A stretch of DNA of 64,000 nt from Lepraria neglecta (GCA_033220425.1 CM065651.1:4695351-4759350), one strand, 5' to 3'. Positions 11,805 to 23,718 are shown, counted from the first letter of the stretch. Numbers and translations: made by a program. The notes: generated from the letters alone by a model not told the origin.

Positions 11805-11946
11805 ATCAAGGAATGTATATCAGCATGATGAAGCTTTCATATTAGGACGCACAAGTATGGTAAAGACCGTGATGCAAATTCAATTCAAAACACAACCTCA
11901 ATTACTTTCCGTCCTTCCACTCTTCGTACACCCCAACACTCAAATT

Positions 11947-12171
11947 CTAGTAGCAGTATCCCGTAAGTCTAGCCCTCCTTTCTGCAATTCGCTTGTCAGC
12001 GGCAGCAAGCTTCTCCTGCCTATAATCCTCGCAGTCTCCATCATCTTCTTCCGTCTCTGTCTTCTTCATGCCATGGCATTGGCCCCCAGCAATCTTAGGT
12101 GGGCAGCGGGCAGTCCCATAGCTCTCGGTGTGGCCGCAGCCGTTGTAGTAGCATACAAGCTTCTGACACAT
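11947..12171 (-). CDS. Small Cys-rich protein (74 aa)
   Basis: ATG at 12169-12171 in good context (CAACATGTG), stop at 11947. The N-terminus MCQKLVCYYNGCGHTESYG has the C-x4-C-x4-C-G-H pattern seen in a widespread group of short fungal proteins. Further Cys lie at 23, 32, 47 and 73, suggesting zinc or disulfide binding. The C-terminal half is acidic and then basic-helical (EKLAAADKRIAERRARL) and ends TGYCY. There is no signal peptide, so it is probably intracellular. It ends tail-to-tail with the preceding secreted-protein gene, 142 bp apart. Function unknown. Confidence 0.6.
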   Translation of the reverse strand: MCQKLVCYYNGCGHTESYGTARCPPKIAGGQCHGMKKTETEEDDGDCEDYRQEKLAAADKRIAERRARLTGYCY

Positions 12172-13892
12172 GTTGGGGTTGGTTGAAGATGTCTGTTTTG
12201 CTTGATGTATTGTTTTCGGGCCTGATGATTTGTGATGTTTTGATTGTTGATGAGTGTGATGGTATCTTCCAGATAGTGGAAGATGTCATGTCTTTTATAA
12301 CTTTTCCAGTTCTCTCGTGACAATGGTATTGACGAGGTAAAACAAAGACTTGTAGAAACACAAGCATTAGTACTATTTGGTGCAAGAAGACGACAAGGTC
12401 GAACAATGGCTAGTGGCTTGACAAAATACAATGCGGTTTGTAACTGAGGCCTACACAAAGCCGAACAGAAGCCGGAAAGTTGAGGCGTATGGCGCCGTCA
12501 TTCACGCGTTCCAGTATATCATTGGTGGTTGTGTTTTCTGAAAGCCTATTGGGCTGGTTCGGCACTTGTAAGGCGTCTATCGATCAGAAAGAGGGCAAGG
12601 TTAAAATGTGAGCGGAAACGAAGACAAGGGAAAAAGTTATCTGTCGACAAAATTGCAAGCCTACGTGCGTAAGCTAGAAATGAATCCCTACTTTGCCTGC
12701 CACTCATTGCTGTTTCATGCTCATTGTAGCTCATACGAGCCTTAGATTTTTGATATAAGGGTGTTATTCAAAACCAAAGTCTGCTCTTAGACGCTAATAA
12801 CCAACCATATCCTAAAGTTTGAGCACAATTCTTTCCCAAAGTAAAGTGCTATAAGGCTGGTCACGCGAGTCGTTCCTCCTACTTCAGGTACAGTCTGCAG
12901 TCAATGCCATAATGTTGATCATGGCAATTTGAAGCCTCTAAGCAGATATACTATACAAGTTCTGTTTACAGGAGGCAACGTCGGTGAGATCGAAGATGAT
13001 GGCAGTAAAAATCGGAGATTCCCCGAGGAGCTGGTGTGCCATGCCCGCTCCTAGATCGATCGCTGATCCTAGTCTAGAAGCAGCGTCTGCACCGAGCTCT
13101 AAGCCATTTTAGGTCGTCAAGCCCAAGAACCTTGCGACCACCCGCACGTGGTCTATCATGTCACGCCATGTTAGTGGAGGATAAAATGGGAAGAACTCTT
13201 TCCCGACGGTCGAATAGTGAAACCTGAGGGTCGTTTTGGTATTCTGAAATCTTGAGGGCAAAATGAATGGGGACCTGAGCCCTTGATCCACTCGGCCACA
13301 TCGCGAAGAAGAGCGCAACGCTTGCAAGGCAGCTGGGCACTTTGGATGGTGTACTATAGTCGAGTATTAGGACGTATGTCCGTGCCAGCGGTTCCCCAAA
13401 GCTAATGGCCATACTAATCTGTTCGCGAAGGTTCACGGAGACTTTGCTTCCTCACTTCGTCCAGGTTCAAATAGTCATTGGCGTTGAGGCAGCAGAGATA
13501 TAATCAGCACCCTTTTCGGTTCTTCCAATGTCGAAAGTGGGTATGCAGAGATCGGTGATGGGCTCCGCCCTTTCTCATGGCCACCGCTGATATATGTGTG
13601 TGCATGCAAGGAGCCCCAGGAGGCCAATGGTTGAATCAATTGGGCTGAAACCGACAGTGGTGGAGACTGTGCGGGTAAATCACTAGATGCAGTATTGTTT
13701 TTGTGGGTATCTTGTCATTCACAACATCATCTAAGCAAGTCTTACGGACTGCCCCGCTCTAAACGCAAATTATTGGGGTGCCAATCGTCTATCCTGAGGC
13801 GCCCCAAACACCAATGCAAACGCAAGAAAGCATGACCTGACCAACGCCTTTTTAGCACATTTCCCGTCCGTGTGTTGTTGTGGGATGGCAAT
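12172..13892. other. Region without a recognisable gene
   Basis: About 1.7 kb with only short frames (for example minus 13161-13436), none with domain or splice support. It covers the 5' flank of the Cys-rich gene and the 3' flank of the membrane-protein gene. Confidence 0.4.
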
Positions 13893-14848
13893 TCAAGGAC
13901 CAACGTCCAGCGCCATCTCATCCTCCTGCCTGAGTGTAGATTGCGCCATCTTGATCGTGATGTAAGACATGATTGCGACCCAGATCCATGGTGCACCCCA
14001 TCCTGAAATGCATTAGTTGGTGGCATGTAGTGAAGATGAAGGAGTCACTTACCAGTTGCCCATCCAACATCAGTATTCTTGACGGCAAAGCTCACGCCAA
14101 AGCAGCCTCCAGCCACGATTGTCCCGCTAATGCCCCACATCAAATCCATACGTGCAAGTAAGGTTCGGAAGGGTGCGCTGGCTTCGTATCTCGCCTTCCA
14201 CTGAGCACGAAAGACGTCTCCTTGCTTTGCATCAACGGCAACGACGTCCTCAGCGATAACGTAGACCGCTGGCCTGAGATGTTCGCCCTTGGCGATTGAG
14301 GAGAAGCGGAAGGGTGCCCGAACGTTCATGGCTCGTATTGGTATCAGAATGAGCATTTGCAGGCAGACTTGCAGTAACAGTAATGGTAGAGGTAGGGACA
14401 CGATCCTGATGTTCGATGGTTTCATTGATATCCCAAGAGAAATTATCACGGATACCACCGCAAATCCACCGATGAAGTTCCAATCGAAGTAATCGAGTCC
14501 CCATCTGCTCCTCTGGCCTAGAGGAAGATACTTGGATCCAGGTTGCAAGAGACGCCATGTTCTCATGAACAGTGACAAGAGGGAGACGACGCCGAAGATG
14601 GGTGTGACTATTCCGAGGATGATTTGTGGCTTGAGCGTGGTTTTGTAGATGAGAGTGTAGTAGGCGGTGAGAGGAATGATGCAGCTGGTGAGAAAGACCA
14701 TGAAGAGGTGGAAGCCGATGATGGCTTTGTGTTCACGAGGGTTGATGTTGAAGCGGGGGATTCGGCCGAGCTTTTGGTGTGCGGGTGGTGAACTCTCCAT
14801 GCTGTCGTTTTTAGCTAAGCTGTCGTATTGGGTGTTGTTGGACGACAT
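13893..14848 (-). CDS. Six-pass membrane protein of unknown function, two exons
   Basis: Exon 1 is 14053-14848 and exon 2 is 13893-14002. The 50-nt intron is canonical (GTAAGT, branch AACTAAT, TTTCAG) and splicing adds a last hydrophobic segment (APWIWVAIMSYITIK) and a short acidic tail, giving 301 aa. Without splicing the protein would stop two residues after the donor. Predicted membrane segments lie at about 42-64, 74-95, 124-141, 148-170, 236-256 and 268-283. The N-terminus is Ser/Asn-rich. Proteins of this shape are common and uncharacterised in Pezizomycotina. The promoter side carries the triplicated 33-bp repeat described separately. Confidence 0.8.
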
Positions 14849-14982
14849 GGTTGAAGTGTTGGAGGATCAGGTAGTGGTCATGAAGGAATGATTAATGTTG
14901 GAAGGAGGAAGATAAACGATGGAAAGCTTGTAAATGAAAGTGCTGAAATATCGGCGTCTGCGGCTGGGTACCTTAGATATAT

Positions 14983-15086
14983 CAGTGATGTGGGATGGAT
15001 CAGTGTAGGATTCCGCAGTGACGTGGAATGGATCAGTGTAGGATTCCGCAGTGACGTGGGATGATTCAGTGTAGGATTCCGTGTGG
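14983..15086 (-). promoter_or_regulatory. Triplicated 33-bp promoter repeat with TGACGTGG cores
   Basis: Two full 33-bp units (14997-15029 and 15030-15062) plus partial units on both sides share CAGTGTAGGATTCCGCAGTG. Each full unit carries TGACGTGG, and the left partial has TGATGTGG. TGACGTGG is an ACGT-core site of the kind bound by bZIP factors, including Hac1/XBP1-type unfolded-protein-response regulators. The array lies about 135-240 bp upstream of the start codon at 14848, so it is well placed to act as a promoter element. The regulatory role is inferred. Confidence 0.5.
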
Positions 15087-16106
15087 TGGAGGGGGCACGA
15101 GATGTCTTCCGTTGGTGGACGGAGGATTAAACGGGATGTAGATCACAACGAGCGCGTCTATCATTAGACTTTCACAGAGGCTGTGTTGGTATGTTTTTTG
15201 ATTGTTGAGAACGATAAGTTATGCTCATGGTTTGTGGAGTATGTTTTGTAGAAGAGGGAGAGAAAGTGGAGTGGTTAATGGGCTGTTATGATAGGCACGA
15301 TCAAATCCTTGGAGGAATCAGTGATTGCCAAGACCCTTTATGACATCAGTAGTAGCTGATTTTGAGGCTGAGTCTACATGCGACGGCAACCCCGCCCCTC
15401 GGGCCCGAGTTTCCAGACGCCCGCTTTGCAGATCCTGAGCCAGCCATCCAATCAGAGATGACCGATCGGCGTGGCTTGGACCCTGTACCAGACTTGAGAT
15501 CTCTGAGCGGAGTGTTTCATGTCCCCGTCCACATTTTCAACTGTCCGCAAAACGGCGCCAATTATCATGACTTTGCTGTTACCAGATTTGAGATTTCTAC
15601 ACATATATTATGCCGGATCTTGGCAGTGGAAAGTGCAAGTCCGACGCTGCAACAATTGTGGCTGACTGGAATTCACGGGCCTTTCTCTGGAGACAGTGCG
15701 CTATTTCCCTTGAAGTCTAAATTTGGAACAATTAAATCTGCTCGACTCCCAAGACAGAGGAGTGTGCCATGAATTTTGCTCATGGATGAGAGCAGACTTG
15801 GCTAATCCGAGCCTACTGCTTAGTTCTTTCGGACAATTTCTGACGCCTGTCACCTCCACAATGTTCTCCTAAACCTAGGTAGATTGTTTAGACGGTGTTG
15901 TGATATTCAAAATCTTGCAACTTAACAGGACTGCGCTTTTCACCGGTCTGTTCTCTCACTCCGTGCCAAGTCTGGATTTTTGAATGATTCAAGCACAGCA
16001 CTTGTTCCTCGGCCGAGCTTCCGATTTCTTTTTCTGCAGGTACTCGGGTGGAGCATTCTACCCCAATGAAGATGAGATCGAGTGATGCACACTTTGCTGA
16101 GGGAGT
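15087..16106. other. Intergenic
   Basis: Holds a plus-strand frame at 15362-15772 (136 codons, no recognised features, no splice context), which I do not accept as a gene. Nothing else is seen. Confidence 0.35.
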
Positions 16107-17416
16107 TCATTCATCTGCCGTACCAGCGGCTTTGACAGCTATCGAGATGGTGCCATGATCTCCTAAATTTGCCAAGTCACCGCCGTCAGCTTCGAAATGA
16201 TTCGACCTCGACACCATATGGCATGCTAGTTTGGGGGAACTTTACGATGAATCATTTCAAAGCCTTACCAAGGTTAGGCGATATGCCAGCCTGGTTCTTG
16301 CCGAGACACATCACGTTGATCGCCACAAGTGCCTCCCATAAGTCGAACCAAGTCGTTGTTTCCGAAGGGCCTGCAACATCGACGAGAATCCTGCAAGGAT
16401 TGTGGGCTATTTGATGTCTTTTAGTCAGCCGAGTTTGGAACAAGGGGTTTACAGCGGTCTTGAGGAAGATTATTGAAGACTTTGCACTTACGAACTGCGA
16501 ATGTCTTTGGAGTAATGACTTGGTTGTTCATACTGATCCCGATGGGACCGAATCGCAGGGCTTCCCCGTCCACAGGTAGCAGCAATTGTACAGGCGGACA
16601 TGAGCCTACCGGTGGTGGCAGTCCATACTCTTTACCGCATTTTACATTTGGTATGTACGGCCTCACAATCACAATGATGTTTTTATTGAACCCTATGAAA
16701 TTATCGTATTAGCCTTCACTGGGACGGAATTTGACGCTGTTGTACCTACCAACACTAGCAATGTACCCACTAATAGCTACATAACGGCCAGTAACACATA
16801 GAGCCAATACTGCATCTGCAGCAATCGATATCTGCTTGCTGGAGACTAAATCTTCCAAGACGCCTGATCTGAACACGACATCAATGGCACAAAGGCCATC
16901 CGCTTCAAACCATGTTAGCGTTCATCTTCTAAGGTGTTGAGATACTTAGCAGCGAAACTCACTACTGAGGTATCTCATTGGCAAGTAGCCATCGGCCCTG
17001 AGGCTCTCTCTTCGTTGAACAACATTGCGAAGAATAGTACTCGTTCCAATGCGTCGCCAGGCTTCGTAGCAGCTGACTCTGTTGAGATTCGAGCCGAATC
17101 TTTTTTTTTCACATATTGGATTTGAACCGGTAATTGGAGGTAAGTCGTATGAGAAGGTGGTATTGTCATTTAACAGAGACATGTTCGCAGGGAATGGTTG
17201 CTGCAGTGACACTGGAGAGGTTTCTGAGCTTGGATAATCTGGTATGAGGCTGGCTGAGGGTGGAATGGATGATGAAAAAGCAGGGTTCTCAGTTAGTGGA
17301 AGCTCAAAGGGTGAATTGACAATGCTGCTTGGGCTTGACAACGATCGAAGGTTATTTGCAGTAACCGCCGCAGAGCACACTGAGAAAGCAACAACCAAAC
17401 CCTGAACATGCATCAT
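16107..17416 (-). CDS. Secreted protein of unknown function, five exons
   Basis: Exons 16963-17416, 16750-16902, 16492-16692, 16269-16406 and 16107-16162 join in frame to 333 aa. The introns (60, 57, 85, 106 nt) have donors GTGAGT, GTAGGT, GTAAGT and GTAAGG. Branch-like motifs GCTAAC, GCTAAT, GCTGAC and GCTGAC are followed by AG. The start ATGATG at 17411-17416 gives a signal peptide (MMHVQGLVVAFSVCSAAVTA). An in-frame ATG at 17485 would add 23 residues ahead of it and is less likely. A Ser/Pro-rich linker is followed by YEAWRRI, then ADAVLALCVTGRYVAISG-like and KCGKEYGLPPPVGSCPP, then NPCRILVDVAG with TWFDLWEALVAINVMC, and the end NLGDHGTISIAVKA. This layout is familiar from uncharacterised secreted fungal proteins. 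The enzyme or binding role is unknown. Confidence 0.75.
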
Positions 17417-18305
17417 GCTAATATGATCAACACATGGGAGAGCAAGACCACAATTCAATGAAATACCACCGTCGAAATCTACCATCGAAATTCATTTCGC
17501 CCTCGAGGCACCTAGGGGAGATCAATGCAGTACCGAGGGAATCTCGCGCATGTAAGCCCGGCCCCTGCATTGGCGTGGTTGGGGGTGCACGATTTTGCCG
17601 CAGTCTTGCCGCCTTTTTGTCGCTCGCATGCAGAACTATAGGATGAAGTGTTCACTATGCGACTGCTACTGAGTTAAATTCTGCATCACACACTCGCTTG
17701 AGTCAATGTGTGGCGCAACGCAAGTTGAAAGGCTTTCCTGGCTCAGAACAGTCGCAAATAACTTCTGTAATCATCTCTCCGCTGCCAAAAAATCGTTCAT
17801 TCAATGTTCGAGAACCGAAGCAGACGGTCTTTCCTCTGCGTTGGAGCCCCAGCACCAAAATGGATATCTTTATTTGCTCACATCGTTCAATATCTCACCC
17901 CCTTGGCATCTGAGCAGGAAACGCTTAGCTTGATTGGATCCAACGGAGGTAGGAATACTTTCCTCGCATATTGTCCTTTATCCCTTCTAGCTCTGGTAGA
18001 TTTATTGAGGGAATCTTGGTGATTAATTTGGAAAAAGGGATTGCACAGATGGCCTTTGGCCGAAAATGATGCTGTGAGGGTTTACAGGCGTCCCTGACAT
18101 TCCATAAAGAAGGGAGGACAAGGAGATGTTTGTAAGCTGGCAATGTCAGCGGAGCGGAGCACAAAGGAACCGGCATACCTGCTTACTACTGCTTACATGA
18201 TCAACGGGAAGGATTGCGCCGAATGTGCCGAGCAAGGAGAATCTCTACATCACCTCAAGGATTGCCTCCGACACAAAATTCCCATTCCACCAGCTCAAGA
18301 TCTGA
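17417..18305. other. Divergent intergenic region
   Basis: Between the five-exon secreted gene (minus) and the small membrane-anchored gene (plus). Only short overlapping frames of no clear character are seen. Confidence 0.4.
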
Positions 18306-18859
18306 ATGAATACTATTCCTACCATCCTCTCCGTTCTTTTTGCAGCCCTTCTTTCGCTTGCTACTCTCGCGTGGTACCAGCAGCATCCATTCGTCCAAAT
18401 CCTATCAACAGCACACATGGCGTCAAACGCGCAAGGTATCATACCTGTCGTTGCACTCGGCGTGTACCGCAATGTTGCTGCCGCCATGGACGGACCTTTC
18501 GCTAACACGCCATTCCGCATGGTCGCCATTCTAGACATCATGACTAAACCTACAGCCATTCAGTACAGTCCTCATAATCTCGCCACCGTACTACACAACT
18601 TGCATCCTAGACCTAAGGTCTTCATTTCAGGAGCGGCCATTGATGGTGGAATGACGGCGGAGTCGATCACTGTCTGGGATTCCTACGTTCGGGAAACGAA
18701 GGAGAAAGATACCTTTGTGATTAATGTAAGACCGTCCTTGAGAGAGGAGTTTAAGCGGAAATGTTGATGATGAGATAGTTGTACGACGAGCCACCTCCTG
18801 GTGGTGATTGGATGACTCATATCATGAAGAAATTGGAGGCCAGATATGGCAAGGCTTGA
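18306..18859 (+). CDS. Small membrane-anchored or secreted protein, two exons
   Basis: Exon 1 is 18306-18725 and exon 2 is 18779-18859, with a 53-nt intron (GTAAGA to GATAG) in phase 0, giving 166 aa. Without splicing the frame stops at TGA 18765-18767 after a basic, unlikely tail. Exon 2 gives the well-behaved end LYDEPPPGGDWMTHIMKKLE. The N-terminal segment ILSVLFAALLSLATLAWY is a signal anchor or signal peptide. The rest (FRMVAILDIMTKPTAIQYSP, then LHNLHPRPKVFISGA) looks like a compact globular domain, and no family is recognised. Confidence 0.6.
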
Positions 18860-20363
18860 AGTTCTCAGTAGCCGACTAGACAAATGGCATAGACCACGAG
18901 ACTCGGAATCGTATTGGCGGTCGCGGGCAATGGCGAATCTCGAGAAGGACAGACTCTATTAGAGGTTGGCCGGCGGTGAAGAAATGGCTGGCATGATTTG
19001 CTTTCAGTCGATGGATCTCAACATCTCCGTCTCAGGTTCAAGCCGGACAAGCGGCTTAGCTTATTTGAATATGCTTGATTAACCAAGATATCCTGAATAC
19101 CGTATTCTTTCATCTCTCCAACCTCGGCTATCCTGCTATCTGTCGAGTGCAAAGACTAATGACCAGTCAGAAAATGCGTTGGTGAGACAGAGACCATGCA
19201 TGACATTGAGCATTTCAATGACTCCAAGGGGGAGCATTGACGCTGTAGAAGCGGCGCGTGGAGTATGGACGTCAATAGTCAGAGATCGTGTTTGGCATTT
19301 TGTAGTGCTCAGGGACCTAGAATTATCTTGCCTCAAACGAAAAAAAAAAACCTGTTGCTACCTAGCAGAGGACTGCCAGGTATGTTTCGGTATTCTGAGA
19401 TTCTCCAATGATCGGCTAATTCGTTTCTAACTCAAAGCTCTAAGAGCAGCTCTGACTATGAACGCTTTCCAAGTATCGCAGGCTTCCAGTGTAGTATGTA
19501 ACAAGTCGCAGTGCTCGCAGGATAACTGATCACGTGGAGGTCACATCTAAGGACTCCGGATATCATTCTTCCATCTCGAGATGGAATGCCAGCGATTCCC
19601 ATCGAAGCGCCCTCTCTCGTCGAGAATGTCCACTTGTCGTAGAAAAATCCGGACTTGTTCGAAAACACTATGTAGGTGTTCTCCTGTAAGATCCTTTCTG
19701 CGGCTAACCTGAATTGAGCTCTCATTCTTGTTATGTGGTGCTTGGACTTGGAGTGGGATGTGCTGTAAGTGTTTTGCCGATTATTTATCCTCTATCTACA
19801 TGACTCTGTCTATTCTAGGACTTGATCATGCCTCTATCACGAGGGTCGGGGTCCTAGGAATGCATCTGAAGCCCTCGCATCCGGCAGGCTATCTCTTCGG
19901 CGATGTTTCAACTTTAGACGAATTAAGCTTGACTCGTTCAATAAGCACTTAAGATATTCTACCTCGAATACTTTCCACGCCCCTCTAGCACAGAGGTTCT
20001 CATTTCTGAGATCTCGTCCCACTATAGTGCTGAAGGCATCTTGAAAACACTCAAGACGCCCAACATGAAGCTTGACTGTGCACTTAATTTGGCCATGCTG
20101 AATCCTAACGATCCCCAGGAAGTCCAGTCAGTTACTCGTCCAGACAGTATTTCTAATAAGGCTTGCACTGATATACATGACGATATTCATCAACTCAAGG
20201 CAACGTGAGGAATCTTCAATCTATGTCTGGAATGAATAGCATAATGAGGGAATTCATTGGGATAATCTCCAACAACGCCAATTGTTCCCAAATTTCATCA
20301 AGTCGCCTTGAATACCTCTGTATAGCATGCTGTAAGAGAAGGCTCAATCTCAACCACCAGAAG
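18860..20363. other. Gene-poor stretch with possible coding remnants
   Basis: The minus strand at 19456-19725 (with YIVFSNKSGFFYDKWTFS) and at 19837-20022 reads like protein, but the two parts are in different frames with no convincing splice sites between them. They may be debris of one decayed gene. Nothing else is recognised. Confidence 0.3.
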
Positions 20364-21683
20364 TTACTCGCATACCTCCCCTGGGAGGGTGTTCCCGGAC
20401 AGCTGCCGCTGTATCCCCTCCATCACTACCTCCTTAAGTGCCGGCAAACCCACTCCTACTATCTGTGTCGCTTGCCCTGCCGCATTAGCTCGGCCAAGGC
20501 CCGCCTCGAGATCGGGTAGATTGTCGCTGGAAGAAGTCTGTTGCCCCGCAGGTAGAAGACCTGAGAGACTTGAGAGACTTTGCGTTGACCAACTGGTGAC
20601 CATTCCCCCCACACGCCCCGCACCAGTTCCCACAACTACTGCCTGCCGCCGAAGCGTATTCATCACATTTCCCACGCCAGCTCGAGCTGTATCAGTCTGG
20701 ATACAGGTCGACCCAGATATCAAGTCCAGGAACTTTATCAATTGCGCTCCCACCCAGATAACCCCATTTAAGACAACAGCTTCAGCTCTGCCTATCCAGC
20801 GTCTTTCAACAGACTGTAAGCGAAAGAGCCCAGTGATAAACAAGTACTGTACCAGGCCTGTGGCGGCTAAAATGCCAACTTCGGTGTCGATTGTGATATT
20901 TTCTGTGGGCCAATGTTTTGCAATGGCGAGACGCGTGCCACCCCACGCAATAGAAACAACCCCCGCACCTCCAATCAAAAAGGTGGTAACGAAGCCATCC
21001 GAGGCACCGGGATCGCGCCAATTGGGACGTAGAGAAGGTGGCCATAAGAGGGTGCGAGCGGCGCCTTGTGGCCCTTCGCAGATGATTTTGTCTAGCGTTG
21101 CGTTGAGGTCGGTGAGGGTTTTTTCCATCATGGTTAGCGTATAATTGTAGAGTGCCGCGCCTGGAAGCTGGAGAACGGTAATCAGATTTCCAAAAGTTGC
21201 GTTGGTGATCATGGTGCCGTTGGGGGCTTCGATATCGCCGATGATGTCGTCTCCAGCGATGCATCCCGGTATGGTTATGTTGTAGGCGCCATTGTCAGTG
21301 CTGTTGAAAACTGCGCTGAGCTGTTTCTGCAGGTTGGTTTTCTGCATCGGAGAAATGGTGGTGGGAATAGCTCTTGCGGCTAGGTAACCGGTGGTTGAGG
21401 CCGCTGCACTGCTGTTGCTATACGCGTCTGCCAAGGAGCTGTTGTCTGGTATGTTCTCGTCCAGTAGTATCTCTACCAACTCGCCAACCGTCTCATTTGC
21501 ATTCGTATCTACTTCCAGGATCGAGAATGAAGATGGGATGGCGCCGAGCCCGGAAACTGCCGCAGCACTTGGCTGCAGCGTAAAAGAAACACTAGACTGG
21601 ATGGTAAATTGCCTCTGAGCATGACTAAGACTAGGGAGGGCCGTCAATAGCGCAAGCAGTACGGCCGTGAAGTCAAGAGACAT
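20364..21683 (-). CDS. Secreted-domain protein with three C-terminal membrane segments
   Basis: The ATG at 21681-21683 was chosen because it starts a textbook signal peptide (MSLDFTAVLLALLTALPSLSHA). An upstream in-frame start would bury it. The product is 439 aa. Residues 23-225 are an extracellular, N-glycosylation-rich domain (many NST/NGT/NAT sequons) with one CIAG and one CEG cysteine. Membrane segments follow at about 231-249, 269-287 and 300-322, then a Ser-rich cytoplasmic tail. The stop follows a GGTATG that could be a donor to a further exon, but no good acceptor was found. It is probably a plasma-membrane or vacuolar glycoprotein of unknown function. Confidence 0.7.
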   Translation of the reverse strand: MSLDFTAVLLALLTALPSLSHAQRQFTIQSSVSFTLQPSAAAVSGLGAIPSSFSILEVDTNANETVGELVEILLDENIPDNSSLADAYSNSSAAASTTGYLAARAIPTTISPMQKTNLQKQLSAVFNSTDNGAYNITIPGCIAGDDIIGDIEAPNGTMITNATFGNLITVLQLPGAALYNYTLTMMEKTLTDLNATLDKIICEGPQGAARTLLWPPSLRPNWRDPGASDGFVTTFLIGGAGVVSIAWGGTRLAIAKHWPTENITIDTEVGILAATGLVQYLFITGLFRLQSVERRWIGRAEAVVLNGVIWVGAQLIKFLDLISGSTCIQTDTARAGVGNVMNTLRRQAVVVGTGAGRVGGMVTSWSTQSLSSLSGLLPAGQQTSSSDNLPDLEAGLGRANAAGQATQIVGVGLPALKEVVMEGIQRQLSGNTLPGEVCE

Positions 21684-23550
21684 GTTGAAGAGATTGGCTT
21701 GGCTTCGATGGTAGGAAGGCTTTGTGGCTCGGTGTGTTTGTTGGTAATTGAGAAAGTCGCAATAGCTGAGATTGGTATGCTCGCGGCGATGAGCTTTTAT
21801 ATCCACGTGGCGCGTATGCTCTCTACACTATCATAAATTACTATTTGGAAAAGGTTGAAGAATAGGACCTTGAAACAACGGGATGGAGGTAAATCATCGA
21901 CCTTCCCCACGGGTCAGCCCGGAAGTTTTATTGTACTAAAGTTACCGAGAAGCAGTGGTGGGAAAAGAAAGATGCAGTCACAGAAATAGATTACCTTGAT
22001 ACAATGGTCATAGGATGCTTCGTTGAAGTAAGACAGATGTCACAGTCAGGAAAACTTAGTAGGAAGCGCACGAAAGTAATTCGAATGCCAGGGTCTCCCG
22101 AAAAGGGTGTGACGATGAAATACGAGCTTGCCTAATCTGAATCAGGGTCATGGATTTCTCTCTGGGTAAACGGACGAGATGCCGAGTCAGAATATTTGGG
22201 GGAAGTGGAAGGATGGCGTACATCTGAGTCGATCGTTAAGGATGTCGAGTCAGTCACGCTTCTTTCTAGGCGCGAAAATGCTAAGCTGGGGTAGAATCTG
22301 GAGACAACGTTACGCGCATGTAGATCCGCTAGCGGAAGCTTGTTTATTTCAGGTACTGGATATGGTCACGAGATCTCATGGCATTAGGTCCTGGGGCTCG
22401 GCAACTCATGTAGCCCTTGGTTAATCAAGAAGAAGAATCATCTTGTGTAGAATATGGTGTTATTGTATCTTGATTTGCAACCTCTGAGGAGCCTAGCTGG
22501 AAGCAGCACTGCACTGTAGCTAAACCTCACACTGCGAGGCTAGTCGTGTTTGTGTCCTGCAACTGCTACGTACTCGTTTCGGCATATCGGCACCCATCAT
22601 GCGAAACACTTCCGTTGCCGCTTGCGGGTCTTCCTTCCTGGATACGGATCAGCCGTTGTATGTAACGTATCGGATCGGCAATACCGTTTCATAGTCGACC
22701 CCTGCTTGTCGCATGGCCACTCTGGCAAAGAAATGCCGGAAACCCCACTTGAAACTGCATTATTTCATATTATTAAGGCTCTGCGGACGGTGTTCGATCT
22801 GCCGTCGAACTCATGGTTCCCAGATCATCTCACTCGCACAAGGTTAAGAGATCTAACACTGCCCCGCGCTGAAGCCACGCCGAAGAACCGATTGGAAGCC
22901 ATTGAATGAACGTTGTTATTCTTAGGATAACTATGCTGGGTAGCGCAACAGAGTTGAGATAGATTAATGTGTTCCGAACTTTGCTTTAGCATATGTGCTT
23001 GCTAATAAGCTCGTATGAGAAGAACCATATTCATTGCATGCTATTGCTAAATCTATGGAGTCGCGTGCAGAAAGTAAATAGACTTTTCGTGGGCGAAATA
23101 CTACGCTAACCGCTTTAGGCTTAGTGCAAGGTGCACCGCCAGAGATTCCACCACATAATGCTTACGCTTTGAGATGCGAGTGATGAGAGGCATAAAGAAA
23201 CAACGAAGGAGAATTTTTGCCTCTACGGCATCGTCTGATTAGTAAGCGCTCAATGACATCACCTGCTAAGCCCTCCAAATGAACAGTTTGTCTTCTCCCT
23301 GGCATTACTTGGCATTATTTGTTTACATTTACCGATGTTCAAGGCTTGGATGAAAGCACAACCATTGAGGTCATCGTTACTACTGTCATACTGTCCATCC
23401 GATTCCAGGAAGCGTAGCAGTATTGTGGCCTGCCAAGGTTGTGCTGCGGCTCGTGAGCTACATCTTTCAATCTTTCAGACTGCCAATTGATCTCAACATT
23501 CCTGCTTTGGGCGATTACTGCGAACCCTACTTGCTATATCAACTAGAAGT
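21684..23550. other. Region without a recognisable gene
   Basis: About 1.9 kb. A plus-strand frame at 22550-22909 (119 codons) contains a plausible-looking stretch around KEMPETPLETALFHIIKALR but has no start or splice support and no known family. No repeats or transposon ends are seen. Confidence 0.35.
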
Positions 23551-23718
23551 ATAGGCTTTTTAGACCTGCCTCCAGAGCTGAGACAAATTATCTACAGTAT
23601 TGCTTTCAATAATATACAAGGCTACAGCACCCGCTTGTATCAGGCTATTCCATCATCTGTCGATAGATTCACTCAGAGGCACTTCCTATTCTGCTCAAAC
23701 AAAATCGATGGTTCTTAA
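23551..23718 (+). pseudogene. F-box-like fragment
   Basis: The translation of 23551-23718 begins IGFLDLPPELRQIIYSIAF, the same opening block as the F-box-like gene at 3212-4083, and then stops at TAA 23716-23718. There is no ATG and no downstream LFYRSNTF block. It is an orphan fragment of this expanded family, probably dead. Confidence 0.5.

Noticed and set aside
15362-15772. 136-codon plus-strand frame
   Set aside because: No domain, no splice context and no codon pattern to support it.
20389-21144. 251-codon open frame on the plus strand
   Set aside because: It is fully antisense to the signal-peptide/three-TM gene at 20364-21683 and has Cys/Pro/Arg-rich, domain-free composition. It is a shadow frame.
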